DNA of 64,000 bases, taken from NCBI GenBank assembly GCA_030386875.1, contig CM059563.1, positions 52,951,602 through 53,015,601 of the forward strand. Reading direction: 5' to 3'. Under the pieces are notes generated by a model. That model ran no database searches, was not told where the DNA came from, and was given only the letters and a program-made list of their open reading frames with translations. This DNA comes from Morinoia aosen (taxonomy: Eukaryota > Arthropoda > Malacostraca > Amphipoda > Talitridae). Both the position numbers and the translations under genes were made by a program. The first letter of the stretch is position 1, and every line of letters starts with the position of its first letter. Positions 1 to 13,404 of the stretch are shown piece after piece.

Positions 1-214
1 AGTCATTACTTGTGACTTGTGACTGAATATTCAGCATTTGAATGCAGTCATTACTTGTGACTTGTGACTGAATATTCAGCATTTGAATGCAGCCATTACT
101 TGTGACTTGTGACTGAATATTCAGCATTTGAATGCAGCCATTACTTGTGACTTGTGACTGAATATTCAGCATTTGAATGCAGCCATTACTTGTGACTTGC
201 CCTGAATATTCAGC
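1..214. repeat. 45-bp tandem array, truncated by window edge
   Basis: Four consecutive full copies (1-45, 46-90, 91-135, 136-180) and a shortened fifth copy with an internal deletion. Each unit contains the word ACTTGTGACTTGTGACTG followed by AATATTCAGCATTTGAATGC. The copies differ by about one base (AGTCATT versus AGCCATT), so the array is young. It runs off the left edge, so its true length is unknown. The unit holds a short internal repeat, ACTTGTG/ACTTGTG. No coding role is visible. Confidence 0.95.
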
Positions 215-1150
215 ACGTCTGTTGATTAGTTACCCAACATAAAGAAACTCTAAATATTCACTAATGGTTTTTTATACGGTAACAAAATAAGAAATTATTT
301 ACTCTCCAAATTATATCAGAAATGACAAAGGCAAGGAATGGTGCTTCCATCGGAAAACGTTTTTTTCATGAAAACTATCCAAGCAATTGTCCTAATCGTG
401 CTTCCTGTACGAAGCTTAATTTCATTCCAGAATCCCAAAGATAACTTTGCCATTTTTTGCTCACTATTTTCCCACACAGTACAGTAATGTTTTCAGAATC
501 ACAACTAAATGAGATTGCCTTTTAGGGGAAGATACAATATTGATAAGAATAATTAAAGACTCTTCATACATCTGATTTCAGCTGTATTTACATTAACCAA
601 AGTGTAGAGTACTTACAGATAGTACACTGATATTTCATTTCTGGCTGACAAATTTAATTAATTCTTGGGACACTGATAAATCAATATAGTTTGCACTGGA
701 AGATAAAACTACGCAAACGTTGTAGTAACGAAGCTTTTGAGGAGAAGCTGATGTTGTAGGGAACCAGAACAAAAAACATGGTAAAATTGAATTATTTGAA
801 CACAATTAATACAAACAGCATGAATTGAATTTACCAAGATCACTGCAGCTAAGTGTGAACACATTATGAAGTATTTCCGGTGTCTTGATATACCTTCCTT
901 GACTGGCAGAGATTCATTTGCGTGATCGACGTTCGTGCGAGTTTGCTGCATTACTAGTTGGAGTGAATACAGTGACGAAATTTATAAATGGTAGAACCCT
1001 GAAACCAAAACACAAATCAACAAATACGACTTCATACAAGTTGTCCCTCGTAGAAAATTTAACATAATTTCAATAATGGTATTTTGAGTTCTTTCGGGCT
1101 CCTCATGATGGCATGTTGGGACGCTGGATTCCTGCCGTGAATGGAAAGAC
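215..1150. other. No gene seen
   Basis: AT-rich unique DNA between two tandem arrays. An 80-codon minus-strand open frame (709-951) has no recognisable motif. Nothing else is supported. Confidence 0.6.
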
Positions 1151-1850
1151 CGCGTCATCGCTTCAGACTTTGGGTGGTTGAAGACATTGATGAGAAAGCG
1201 ACTGTGCCTTCTCAAGCTGGGTGTATCTCTACGCATCTTTAATGAAGCAAAAGCCCGTGTCATCGCGTCAGACTCTGGTTGGTTGAAGACATTGATGAGA
1301 AACCGACTGTGCCTTCTCAAGCTGGGTGTATCTCTACGCAACTTTAATGAAGCAAAAGACCGTGTCATCGCTTCAGACTCTGGGTGGTTGAAGACATTGA
1401 TGAGAAAGCGACTGTGCCTTCTCAAGCTGGGTGTATCTCTACGCATCTTTAATGAAGCAAAAGACCGTGTCATCGCTTCAGACTCTGGGTGGTTGAAGAC
1501 ATTGATGAGAAAGCGACTGTGCCTTCTCAAGCTGGGTGTATCTCTACGCATCTTTAATGAAGCAAAAGACCATGTCATCGCTTCAGACTCTGGGTGGTTG
1601 AAGACATTGATGAGAAAGCGACTGTGCCTTCTCAAGCTGGGTGTATCTCTACACATCTTTAATGGAGCAAAAGACCGTGTCATCGCTTCAGACTCTGGGT
1701 GGTTGAAGACATTGATGAGAAAGCGACTGTGCCTTCTCAAGCTGGGTGCATCTCTACACATCTTTAATGTAGCAAATGACCGTGTTGCCGCTGCAGACAT
1801 TGGATGACTAAAGAATCATGAGAAGACGACAGTGCTTTTTCAACCTGGGA
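1151..1850. repeat. 105-bp tandem array, six full copies plus a decayed seventh
   Basis: Units begin at 1151, 1256, 1361, 1466, 1571 and 1676, with a strongly diverged copy at 1781-1850. Each contains GACATTGATGAGAAAGCGAC and CAAGCTGGGTGTATCTCTAC. Because 105 is a multiple of three, a stop-free frame in one unit stays open along the array, giving a 209-codon frame on plus and a 272-codon frame on minus, each with a 35-residue period. Open frames on both strands argue for a repeat artefact rather than a protein. The last copies carry more changes, as expected at an array edge. Confidence 0.95.
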
Positions 1851-4800
1851 ATATGTGTAAATCCAATATTGGAGACTAGAAACACAAGGAAATGACCCCG
1901 TCGCATGTTTATCACTGCTATTTCTACACAAGATAAGGTTTTCATTTTCGTACTTACCTTCACACTTGAAAACAAGGCGTCGCAGAAAATTCTGTAATAT
2001 TTCTAAATGAATGATACCTATTTTTTCACGACATGTTTTCTCTCTGTCTCCTCCTAGCAAGAGGAGTAAACAAATCATTTAAATTTTGTTGAACTATTCA
2101 TGAGCGGAAACTATTGGAGGCATAGATAATGAAATTCTAAGTATTCTTTTAATTTCTTGACGCATTCTTAGCATCAGTATTTTGGTTAATGTACCAGTAT
2201 CTAGTGAAGTACTGATGGTGTGCCAAGATCATGTTATGGTTATCTGACAGGGCATGGAAATGACTGGCTTATAATCACAATTTCAACGTCGTTAAGTTCT
2301 CGAGAAAGTCGTGGGCTTAAATTTCAGTGCTGAGTACCATTTTGAGTAAAATTTTCCACCTTTTGCTTTAGATTTACCTTTCTTAGGTGCGCTGAACGAC
2401 GTAGACGACACTAGACGATGTAGACGTAAACGACATCTTTCTGAGTCCCGTGTCTCTCAGTTTTAAAAACCGCATCAATCTTCGCTATCGCCGGTCCAAT
2501 TTTTTTTAATACAAAATGAATCCGAATTTCTTCGCAAGGCTTATTCCCAAGTAAATACTTACAAGTTAGAGAGAAAGGTTAGAAAATGAAATTGCAATTT
2601 TTAAATCATTGATTGTACAATGTACAAATGTTAACTCGTTTAGATTTATCTTTGTGCGTCACGCCATCAATAATTAGAAGGCAGCTTTGGAAAGGTTAAC
2701 ATAGGTTAGGCTACGCCAGGATAGCTTAGGGTGGGATACTTCGGACCGACTACGAAAGGTTAGGTGAGTTATGTTGAAAAAAGTCACAGTCAATACTTTG
2801 AAGAATTCCGCTCTCAATAAAGATTTCAATAACGTTTTAGCACGTTTTTAGTTCTTAGAAATAATTTTTCATTCAAATATTCAATTCTTTATTGGCATAT
2901 GATCAGAGTGTGTCGTAGTTTATGCTCTGCAGCGCTGAATTTTATTTACCTAAATATTGGAAGGGTAACGGATGAAATATTTTCCATGTCATCGTACGAA
3001 ACTACTACCAAATGATTACGCAAGTGATGGCTTCACACATGACGGTGATACAAACATAACTCGTGATGTCGCATGTCATAGACATTTAGAAATCATTCAG
3101 TCAGTTTCATGTATTTTGATTTTCTTGAAAAATAGACTGCTTCGTCAACGAACTTCAAAACTGAAAAATGGGTTGCCCACGGTGAGCATAATCCGCCAAT
3201 TGTATAGTACAGTTTACTCTATTTTGTCACAAATATCCCACTAGGCCCTGTAAAAAATGTATTCACCTATAAGAGGCTTGGAGTCAGCAAGTCAAAACAA
3301 AAAAAAAAAGAAAAAAAACAAAATGATAAGCATGTTTGTCCGGCAACGCGTCAATGAATACCGCAGCACAGCCTGTGTTCTCATCCAAAATTGTATCATT
3401 TTTTTTCTGAGGCATAAAATGCATCAATTACATTTAGTCATTTTATTATTAACAAAATCTGCAGCTTTGAGAAACTGAAAGCAAGTTGCATAACAGTAAT
3501 CGATAGATGATATGTCATTTTTTAAACCAAATGTTAAAGGATAGTTGGAAGTATGAGTACATATTGCACATTTTATCTATCTCCAGCGAGTGAAAAACAG
3601 GACAAATTTACAAAACTGCTCGTGACATCAGTTTATTATTTTAAAATCAATATTCTCTCGACAATTTCAAAGCGTTAGTAATGTTGGGACTAAATATTTT
3701 TTGTCACTTTCATTTACCACATACAGTTGTCGATGTTAAAGGAAAAATTAGGTTATCAACTATACTATCAATCTTCTGAGCTGGTAAAGGCAATTTTCTC
3801 ATCATCACGGTATCATTTAATTAAATTGCATTCCTCACAGCATTGCCTGCCCCAAAACTCATTCCACAAGTAATGAATGAATGCTGTAAAGCTTGCCTGA
3901 ATAAATCATAAAGCACACAGTTTCTGTGGGGCTTCAACGCTAACAACGACTTCCAGCATTAGAGCTGGACTACACATAATGAACCAAACCTAACACAATA
4001 CCAATAATTTCGTTCCAGAACACTCAGCTCATTTGCTCCGCAAAGAGAGAAAGAGAAAGAGAGAGAAAAAATTAATCAATATTGGATACACTCGCTCAAA
4101 GTGATTCATATGTCACATTAGTTGCTGAAAAACTACCGAAGTGTTGATTGTCGTTCGTTCAAGGTGAAGTTTTTGGCTGATAATCATTTAGAGGAATCAA
4201 TGAAGCTTTACTTCCATGCTTGGTATCGTAGCGCAGCTATTATTGAAGACTTTGAATTTTATTTTACTGGATACTGGAAGTTTAGCTTAAAATAAACACA
4301 TGTCAGTATTAGTTTGTTCGGGCGAGCATTATGGATCGTTCTCTTTGAGGAAAAATGAGCTTGGTATAAAGGGGCTTCGTTGTACCTGCACCGCTATTTG
4401 AGGTGTGTATGTTGCATTGAAGTGAAGACCACGATCAGCCAAAAAATTATTTGTGAACCACTATCTAGAAATCTGTTCAGCATTTGAGTCTTCGGATAAC
4501 ATTATAATTTTATTCCTATACAGTTGGGATCGATCCAGGTGTTAACTGTTAAAAGAGAAAATTTGCTGTGTAAATTATTCTTATTTTCCCACGTATCTAC
4601 TCGAACTTTAATGAAAACATGATTTGGCCTCTATATATAAGAGCTAATTATATTATTTGGTGATAATCTGCATTGAACAACCATAATTTACATTAGCTGA
4701 GGTCAGCTCATTGACATTGGCTGTGATACCATAGCCCAGGCTATTTTTTTTTATTTTTTACATGATGTATATTTTTCGAAGCGCTAACTTAACACATGAC

Positions 4801-7800
4801 CTTAAACAAAAGTTCTACCGAAGACCACGAAACAATCGAAAAATACTGCGGGTAAAAGAGCTAATAAACAATCACAATACGAAAGACACAGGAAAATAAT
4901 TATAAACTCAGGTCAAAAATGCGTGGAAAGCCTCCAAGTTCAGTCCTGCAAAGCCAAGAAGGAGACGGCAAAACGCTTGCATCACACAGCCTAATGCATC
5001 CTCCTCTCACTCCGCATTGAGGGTCAAACAACTCAGCGATAGAAAAAGTAATGAAATTCTCAGAAAACTGCAGTGGAATTGGACTGGGGGCCGAGAGACG
5101 CACTGAAGACAAAGGTTTCTTCCATGATAAAGACGGATGAGGGGAAAAAAAGGGTTTTTAATCGTCAGGCGTCAGAAAGACACACGTATTACTCTTTGTT
5201 CCTCTACGTATCATGAAAAAAGACTATTCTGCGGTGTCGAAGCTCTGTATGGCCGTAGTTTGGCAAAGTTAAATGCATTTTGCTTGCTATTGCCGTCAAA
5301 GCATCCCATCATGTCTTTATTACTCCGTATTTATTAAACAAGAATCCAGGTTTCTTTGATCTTCGATCTACGAGTATGTTCATCATCACTAGAGTTTCGA
5401 TGGCCCTTTGCTTCATTTTTACCGACCACGAATGCAAAGACCTGAAGACACTGCGGCTTTAGGATCACTCCCATTATGGAGTTGGCTGTGGAACCCCGAT
5501 AGATTGCGGTCGACGGTGCAATGACAGGTCATTTTCTGATTGTTTCCCGAGTAATTATCTACTGCTGATGTCCAGCCAGTCTCATACCAACGGAAACATA
5601 CTCAGAGCACAGTCGATTCTCGACTCCTGAGATATTGTCTGATGAAAATCACAATATAAACGGGCTAAAGTTCGTCCAGTTGTTCAAATCTCATAGCGTT
5701 TGATTCAAGTTTAACTCCCTCGACAGCGAAAATGTACGACGAATTTGGCTAAAAACGGCAGGACTCCAAAAAAAATGGCGCTATCGGCTGCTGAGTAATC
5801 TTTCTAACGACACATTGTATTTACAAAACTAATATCAACTTCAGTTTTAAAGTTTGCAAAAGTTTTGTAGTAAGTGAGGCACAAAGTTCTTGTAAGAAAC
5901 TGCTTGAAAAATGCCAGTTTGCCATGAACATGTTCATTACAAGCACTACCTAGTTTTCAACATAACTTTTGTTCGAGTAACGCAATTTGCATTCTGATTT
6001 CACATTTGGTATTAGAATATGATAAATATTGTCAAGCACACATTCAAGCTCACTTTCAATTATCTCCGAGACTTGTGGATCAGAGACATTTTGTCACACT
6101 TTTTTGTTTTTGCTGTCGAGGTCTTAAATAACTGGGACTAATTTCGATCCAGACAAATTGAGGTTCGAATAGATTTCGGGTCTAGTGTTTCTTTTTACTT
6201 AGCATGAATCTTGTTGTTTTTGCCCCAAAACTCGCATGTTACTATAAGCTAACTTCAAAATAATTGATTTAGGTTAAATTAAATAAAGGATTTGATTTTT
6301 TTCGGTTTTTATTTCCATAAACTAACCATCACATTTCGTCATTCATATGCATTTGTGATGAAAAAACTTCTGTCCATTGACATGCCATGAAATAAATTAT
6401 TTCCCAAATAACGCAAAAACTTTGTTGTCAATTTGTCAGTATCATGTTAATGATTGAAGAACGTTGATTTTTTTCGAACTTGATCATATTGTGAAGAAAC
6501 TAGGTATCATGAGTTAAATAGAATAATCATAGCTTTTTTGCAAAGGACAGAGGTAAATTCAAATAAATTAGCCTCTTTCAAATACTTTCATACCACAATT
6601 ACTGCACGCCCCGAGCAATTTATGGACATGTTACTGTATTTACTAATAATTTTTTCCAGGTCGACCACACAGTTGCAGAATGTTGTAGAAAACGAGGCCT
6701 TTGAGCTGTTTTCCAATCTTCTGTTAGAGCTGTTCGACGTCCATCAATCTCTCTCACCCACAATAGCCATACTTTCTTCACAATTTACTCGCATTCGACA
6801 CTCGTTTTCCGGCATTCATCACTCGCACTTTATCTCTAATTTTCCCAATTACCTCGGACCTGATGGCGTAGTGCACATTTTCTTCGGGAGTTCATCTTCC
6901 ATTAAATAACCTTGCTTTATTGCGTTGTGAGCAATCTTTGCTCATCATATTTTTGCTCAACTTTTTAGGGGCATGTGACTTGACACGCGTATTTCTTGTA
7001 GAGAAATTTTCTGTTATTTTATATGTTTTAGATTCTTTGAGAATTTTAAATTTTCATCGACCGTGGAGCTTGAACATCTTATCGAATTTAGGGTGTAGTA
7101 GGCTTGGCCAAAATTCTGAATTTATGGAGAGTATTCGAAAGCTATCGGAAAATGTCCGCACTTAAAAACTAATTTCTATCGAAACGCCACAAGAACGTAA
7201 TATTCTGTTGTGTACAACATTGACTTACATTCTACGGATAAACATAACTTTTGAATTTTAAAATAACAAAAAATGTTTTGTATTCTCTTAGCAAAAAAAA
7301 GTTTTAGTTTCTTTTGACTTACTAAGCAAATATCAGCGACTCGATCATTTAGCGTGTTGCGCACATTTTGGAAGCTTGCTACATTAGGACTCTTGGTTGT
7401 CCAGTGAAAATTCTGTAACTCGATGTAGATTTTAAAATTTTGTGAATCGGACCGTGCTTCAAACTGTCGTTTGTGTAGAGTACTAAATTTTGGGATCGAG
7501 CAGCGATACATGGATTAATTTTTCCCGGAACTCATTGAAACTTTCTTTGAAAGTCTTAAGCAATCTCGGCACACACCAAAGAGGGGGAAGTTGCAGGCAA
7601 AGTATTTACTTCCAAAAAAGTCATGATGTTTAAAAAAGGGAAAAATGATTCGCCGAAGGTGTTTCAAGTGTTCTCAAGTTTAAAGATGATGAGTATCAAT
7701 TAGATCATGCGGGGCAAACAACTCTAACAGGTGTCGGTGTTTTTTATCCTTTTTTGAAGCTCATTATGTTTCACTTTTTGTTGCACAAATGAAAATTAGA

Positions 7801-8103
7801 GAAAGCTCCCTTGTGTCGTTAATATCCATTAACACAGCCGTTGCTACAGAGTTCATTCACAAATAATTTATTTTCAAGTGTACTGGAATTTCATATATGT
7901 GATATCGTAAACATCACTGTTGTAATGCAACATTATAATCATAAATCACATTTTAAAAAAAAAACACGATGATGAGCAGATAGTCTCATCAGACGGTGAA
8001 AATTTTAAATGGAACTTCCACAGCACTTGAGTTCAGTAATAATTTCAAGAATATCAACAGCTGGAAATTAAGATTTCAGTCCCTGATTGGCTCCTTCAGT
8101 CTC
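1851..8103. other. No gene seen; minor low-complexity patches
   Basis: AT-rich DNA. It holds a short degenerate run of GTAGACGACA-like words (about 2400-2437), a few AGGTTAGG words near 2700-2765, and an A-rich stretch near 3298-3322. The longest ATG frame is 90 codons at 2972-3244, with no recognised domain. A 123-codon frame at 6538-6909 begins with TTG; an acceptor-like tract (TTTTTTCCAG) lies inside it near 6659, but the downstream frame was not recognised. TATA-like words at about 4365 and 4633 have no gene to serve. Confidence 0.5.
4041..4070. repeat. Purine-rich GA microsatellite
   Basis: An uninterrupted purine run of mixed GA and GAAA units after CAAAGAGAGA. Simple sequence. Confidence 0.8.
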
Positions 8104-8265
8104 TCAGGCTCTCCTCGACGTCGGTCTCGCACTCAAGATGGAGAGCTCCGATGAAATCTTCATGATTACGCTGTCGGGACGAGCGTGGATGTGATCAGGC
8201 TCATGTTCAAGTCTAGGAGTGCTTAATTTATCCAGAATTAAATCATATGAAACCGTTGTCCTGAC
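8104..8265 (-). other. GC-rich island with open frames on both strands; possible exon
   Basis: The core (about 8080-8230) is clearly richer in G+C than its surroundings. On minus, a frame stays open for 53 codons after a TAG that could itself be part of a splice acceptor (TTATTTAG), reading through LEHEPDHIHARPDS. On plus, a shorter frame from the ATG at 8138 is also open. I do not recognise either product and cannot choose a strand. It may be an exon fragment or an old mobile-element piece. Confidence 0.15.
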
Positions 8266-9830
8266 CTAAATAACAAATTCACTTGATTTTCATGCTGGTG
8301 TTCCACGTACTTGAACTCAGGTAACACAGTTGGGATTCATGAAAGTGTTGGTTACGTTTTTGATTCACCCCTGGTGAAGTGTACGGACGATATTGCTAAA
8401 TATTATATTGTCTCAGGCTTTTAGTAAAAAATTCGTTATCAGATTATAATTGGGTAGAAGCCATTTACTCGTTAGACATATGAATAATTCGTATTGGTAC
8501 ATGGCTAGAAGATGCTTGCCGTAATTTTTGCGTTAATTTCACACCTTCAGTTCAACCCTATTTTCACGAATAAATTGATGGAATTCAATTTTTTTATCAT
8601 ATTGTGATAATTTAAGTCTTTCACTAATATGCAAGGAGGAGTTTACACTCTTCTTAGTGCAACTTATCATGCTCAACTATCACTGTGTATGGTAGAAATG
8701 GTCGGTTAAACATGTCTTTTTGCGAAAGATATTCCCCATTGAATTATTTGCTTCTTGTTAGAACTTGCACAAACACGTCGTTAAAAACAACTCTGCTTAA
8801 AGATCTGCTAAATAATATTCAATGAAACTCTGTCATGTTTCATTGTATGTGATTTCTATTTTCAAGCTACTCACATCAACGCTGAGAAAATCCGTACTTT
8901 TAAAATTTCTGAATCATCTTAGTACATTTCTTGGTCTTGCTATTACTCAAATAGCAAGAAAAGAAACCTAAAGGTGAAATTTGATATCATCCCTTTAAAT
9001 TTTGAGCGTGGTCTTAGTAAAAAAGTCACTCTTATCGTGTCTCGAAAGTTGAAAGGGAAACATTCGAATACGCTAGAAATTGATAACGAAACATTGACAC
9101 CGACTTAATGATCCTGTGGTTGAGGACCGCATAGCAACATCCCACGTATTTCTGCGGTCGCCAGGATACAGAAAAGAAAATCGTCTGCGGAGCGAACTAA
9201 ACACTCAATGTAATTACAACTTCCCGTCAGAGGATAGTGACAGGTTCCGAGCTAAATTACACCAGAGCGTGAGCAGCTCCTCTAATAGCTCGTCAAGACC
9301 ATTTCAAACTGAAATCAAGTAACACGGTGATGTTGTGTCTTTATCAACGAACATCGAGAAAGAATATGCTGCTTTGTAGCTATGGTGCTGTTGGTTTTTT
9401 GGTAGAATATCCATAAGGCTTACGCGTTTTGTATTCAAATATAAAAAAACTTTAGGTCACCCTCGTAAAAATTTGTGTGCCTTTTCTAACAAGTACAATT
9501 TATTCCGAGCTTACGCAAACACCCATGCATGATTGGATATTACCATTTTAATTTTAAACCTCACAGACTGATGAGCGTGTGAGTTCATAGCGTGGAGTTA
9601 CTCTTTGTATGCCACCCAAGCCCCAATAATGACGTAGTGTGAATAATCATATGAGCTTGTGTTATTGTCTCACACCTTAAATAACTCAATCGATCAGATT
9701 ACTAAGTTTTCCAAAATCAACCATTAAGTTTCAGCGTTCAGTGATCAGAATCGATGACATGCTCCTGGTCTTCAAACACACAGCCGTTGTTGGAGCTCCG
9801 AATTTATGAGGGCAGGACATTAATTGAGTG
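8266..9830. other. No gene seen
   Basis: AT-rich. A 68-codon plus frame (9116-9322) starts with GTG and ends in a serine-rich tail; no family is recognised. Confidence 0.55.
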
Positions 9831-9945
9831 ATCCATCAGGCCGGTCCGTCCGTAGGTCATTCTGCCTCAAAATGAGGGCCGCGCTCTGCTCGCTGATGGA
9901 CAGCGCTCCCTGCACGGGCTGCACAATTTCTCTAATTCGACACTA
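9831..9945 (-). other. GC-rich island, possible exon
   Basis: About 115 bases of high G+C with several CpG. The minus strand has a frame reading through SISEQSAALILRQNDLRTD and closing just after the island. The plus strand has a 24-codon ATG frame inside it. The match between island edges and frame edges is suggestive only. No strong polypyrimidine tract or donor was found on minus. Confidence 0.15.
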
Positions 9946-12900
9946 GCTACAGTGGTCTAGCGTGAGGATTTTGTAGAACAGCAGGATGACTGCAAATATT
10001 CTCAGTAGATAGAGACACTTTTATTGGATATAAACTCAGGAAATCAGAATTTCACTAATTCGATGGTGAAAAAACCTACAGATATCTACAGTTTCATTTC
10101 ATTTTGAATGGTGCTGATAGGCTACGAAAAATAATAGCATCTATTAGCTTACAGTGAGTTGACCGTCATATCGTAAGTTTCAAAATTAATAATTATTTTC
10201 GTTTTAGAATACATTCTGATGAAATCATTAAAACTATAACACACGTTCAGTAAAAGCCATATTAAAACAATCCGAGTCTATATTATCAATAATTTAATCT
10301 CAATTGAAGAAAAAATTTTACGTTGTCGCCTGGAGCACTGAACTTGGTAGTTAATCTCTTTAAGCCTTCTTCTTTCAATTTGAGAGACTCATTTTAATTC
10401 CTCCGTCTATTGATCAAACGAAGAGCTCTTGAACACACATCGTCTATCGCCGCAGCGACGTATTCCTTCAATTGCCATGGCGAGGTTATCGACCAGCGTT
10501 CCATGACACCAACTGCAGATATGTCAACACTTCGGACCCAGAAGCTAAATATACTCCAACGCTGTGTTGTTTCGCATTGAGACATCAGTGAAACTTTCAT
10601 TTTAATGAGAAACGCGCTGTAATATTGTTGTAGAGTAGCTAATATCCCATGGTGAAAAATTTGCTTTATTTGCAATTATGAATTAAATTCATTCACGGTT
10701 GAGCCAGCTCATTCTCACAACAAAAATAGTGAAAATATCTATGAACTTCTCCTTCAAGAAAGTTAGTTTATACGCAGACATTAATTAAAAATATTTAATT
10801 CCAGATTTTATGTATGTATGTAAAATCCGCGCGTTACTTTTTAAAAGACGTTGTAATTATTCTTCATTCTTTGTAAAATATTTTTAGTTTGTGTAACGTC
10901 ATTCGAATTTTTTGAAGAAATTCACCATTTAGAGGTTAGGGAGAATGATACAGTTTACAATGAAAGTATTTGTACTTTCCCATTGCTCAAATCTGGTGCT
11001 AATATTCTAAAATTTTGTATCTAAATAATTAGAAACTTTTTTTTGGTGTTGAGTTATTAAAAAAATTTAAAACTCGGTTTTGAGAAGGAATGAGAAATGC
11101 GACTAATTTGTCATGCATATCGTTTGAGTGTTAGCATAATTGGATGAAACGAACATAACACAAATCCTAATAGTCAACAGCAGAAATTTATTTTTTTAAA
11201 TTTGGCTGACAAAATTTTTTACTTATCAATCAAACTTGACTGGTTAGTAGAGAAATATAAATCCTTTTCAATTGGTTAAAGGCAACCGTTCCAAGAATTT
11301 ATCGGTTGCTTGAATTTTTAAATTTAATTTTTTAATCCTAGAAAAATACTTTTGGCTAGATTCACATAAGGATTCAGCGAAGACATGGTCAACGTATTAT
11401 TTTATGTCCTTAGATCAATTCACATATTTTTGCGTAGATTTAAAGTTATTGTCTAGCATAACTGAAACAGGCGATCGTACCTAGATTCTGCACCTCAGAC
11501 TTACTGCTTGAAGTCAGTACCATGATACAGGAATCAGAATTAATTGATCATTTGATTGCAATTTATCACCCAGTAATACGTGCCCTAGGAGACCCACGAA
11601 ACATAACGCAAGCACCTTCATGTTGAATTATTGGCTATGTATTCTACGAGGGAAAACCTTGCTTGTGTTACGGCAAATATTAATCTCGCCATGTTCTATT
11701 GCTTTTGTTTCATTTCGTTACAACGATAGTTTTCCAAAACATTTTCGTCACAGTAGCGTAAATAAAATTTTAGAATGGGATTTGAAATGGGGAGGCGCGA
11801 TGGTCGTGATCCGTGTCCGTGTATGTCACTCCTAGCAAACTAGCGTTGAATTACAATAGCATCATATTTACCTTGATTCTATTTATCGATCTTAGTCAGT
11901 ACTGTTCTAGAGTTCAAGTAAACCTTACGATAAATTTAGTAATATTGCAGCTCGTGGTAACCATTTTGAGAGTCTTTGCACGGAGAAAGTTGTTGTCGCA
12001 CCAAACTTTTTAAACTTTACGAAATATTGTACTGTTAGGTTAGTCATACATTGGGGGTAATTTCTCTTTCCAGGCTTGACCAAGCTCATTAAATTTTACG
12101 ACATACTGTGTGCACGTATTCTATGTAATATAATCGTAAATATTACCACACTTGTACAATTTTAACAACTTTTGTTGCAAATCCCTTCTCATGTTTTTCC
12201 TATTCCTCTCTGTTCGCTCCTTCTGTTAAAGTAAAAATGACATTGACGATGTTTGTCGCGCAGCCTAAGGACTGTTACTGGAACCTTCTAGCCTATTTCG
12301 CCAAAAAATATAACCCCGGCTAACGAAATCAAATGCCAAATCCTCAAAATTTTCTCGATTAATACCTTTCGAATGTATAATTTCTATCACACCAATGTTA
12401 TTTGAATAATTTATCAATGGTTTTGGAATAATTTCTTGAACGTCAGGCTGTCGCAGTTTTCTTAAAACCTGCTCGGATCCAAAGTTGAGAACACGACACC
12501 CGACACAGTTTCATGACTCATGTTTCTCTTCTTACAAGAAGGGAAAGTCGTAGGGAATTTATTAATTTATTACGACAAATTTAAGTTGACAATTGGGCGG
12601 GAAGGCGCTATTTGACAGCACCGGCTGAGATGCACTGAGTAAGTCTAAGAAAAAAATCGACGTTCAGTCTCACATCCTCCGGCCTAAGCTATTGCAGATC
12701 GGGTGATCATATTACTTGAAGTCAAGTCCCTTCCAAAAAGAAAGGTTGTGCCAGCTTTCTGAAAGAATCACACATGCAAAATGGATACAAGGTAGAACCG
12801 CGCGTTGTGACTGATTTGAAACATCCAGACTGGAAATAAAGCATGATAACTTTCTGAGAAATACCAGGATGCAATCGTTAAAATTTATAAAATATGATTT

Positions 12901-13297
12901 TCTCTCCGAAAATTTAGCTTAGAATTTTTCCGTGTCCATTATAAAAGATAAAAGTTTGGAATTACTCGCGCATTAATTTTTAAATATACAGGAGCCAGGT
13001 GTGACTCAGTGCGTGATTCAGACTGCATACTTTGACAGCAATACAATATTACAAATGCAAAGAAGAGAACAACTCTCATATATTGTTCGTACAAATAATT
13101 CCCTTGGAAATCAACGCAAAAATTCGTTGGAGAACGCATTGATTAAAAAATTAACAATTAAAAGCTTGGTTCACTTGAGAAAGTATTGTGCACAAAAAGG
13201 CACATATTTTCTGATCAGATTAGTCCTCAGTAACGCTGTGTACAGTTCACGTAGCTTTGGGTATCGGGTAAAATTGATTTTCTGAGCATCTCACATT
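9946..13297. other. No gene seen
   Basis: AT-rich DNA. A 93-codon minus frame (10394-10675) begins with TTG and has no recognised motif. Shorter frames at 11620-12013 and 12939-13285 overlap on both strands and are not supported. Confidence 0.55.
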
Positions 13298-13404
13298 CCC
13301 AGTCTAAATTTTTCGCCGCCTGCATGCATGTTTTAGCCGCCTCAGTGATTTAATTACTTGGGCAGTGAAAAACATGCATGCTCCGACGAAAAAGTTAGAC
13401 TGGG
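13298..13404. repeat. Imperfect inverted repeat (foldback hairpin)
   Basis: The left arm at 13298-13334 (CCCAGTCTAAATTTTTCG onward to GCATGCATGTTTT) pairs with the right arm at 13369-13404, whose reverse complement begins CCCAGTCTAACTTTTTCG. The arms are about 36 bases with a few mismatches and one length difference, around a loop of about 34 bases. This is a strong foldback, compatible with a tiny inverted-repeat element or a transcribed hairpin. No target-site duplication was identified. Confidence 0.8.

Noticed and set aside
2690-2770. TTAGG-type telomere repeats
   Set aside because: Only scattered AGGTTAGG words; no tandem array.
6650-6710. An insulin A-chain-like ECCRK word after an acceptor-like TTTTTTCCAG
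   Set aside because: The frame stops a few codons later and lacks the other cysteines of an insulin A chain; coincidence.
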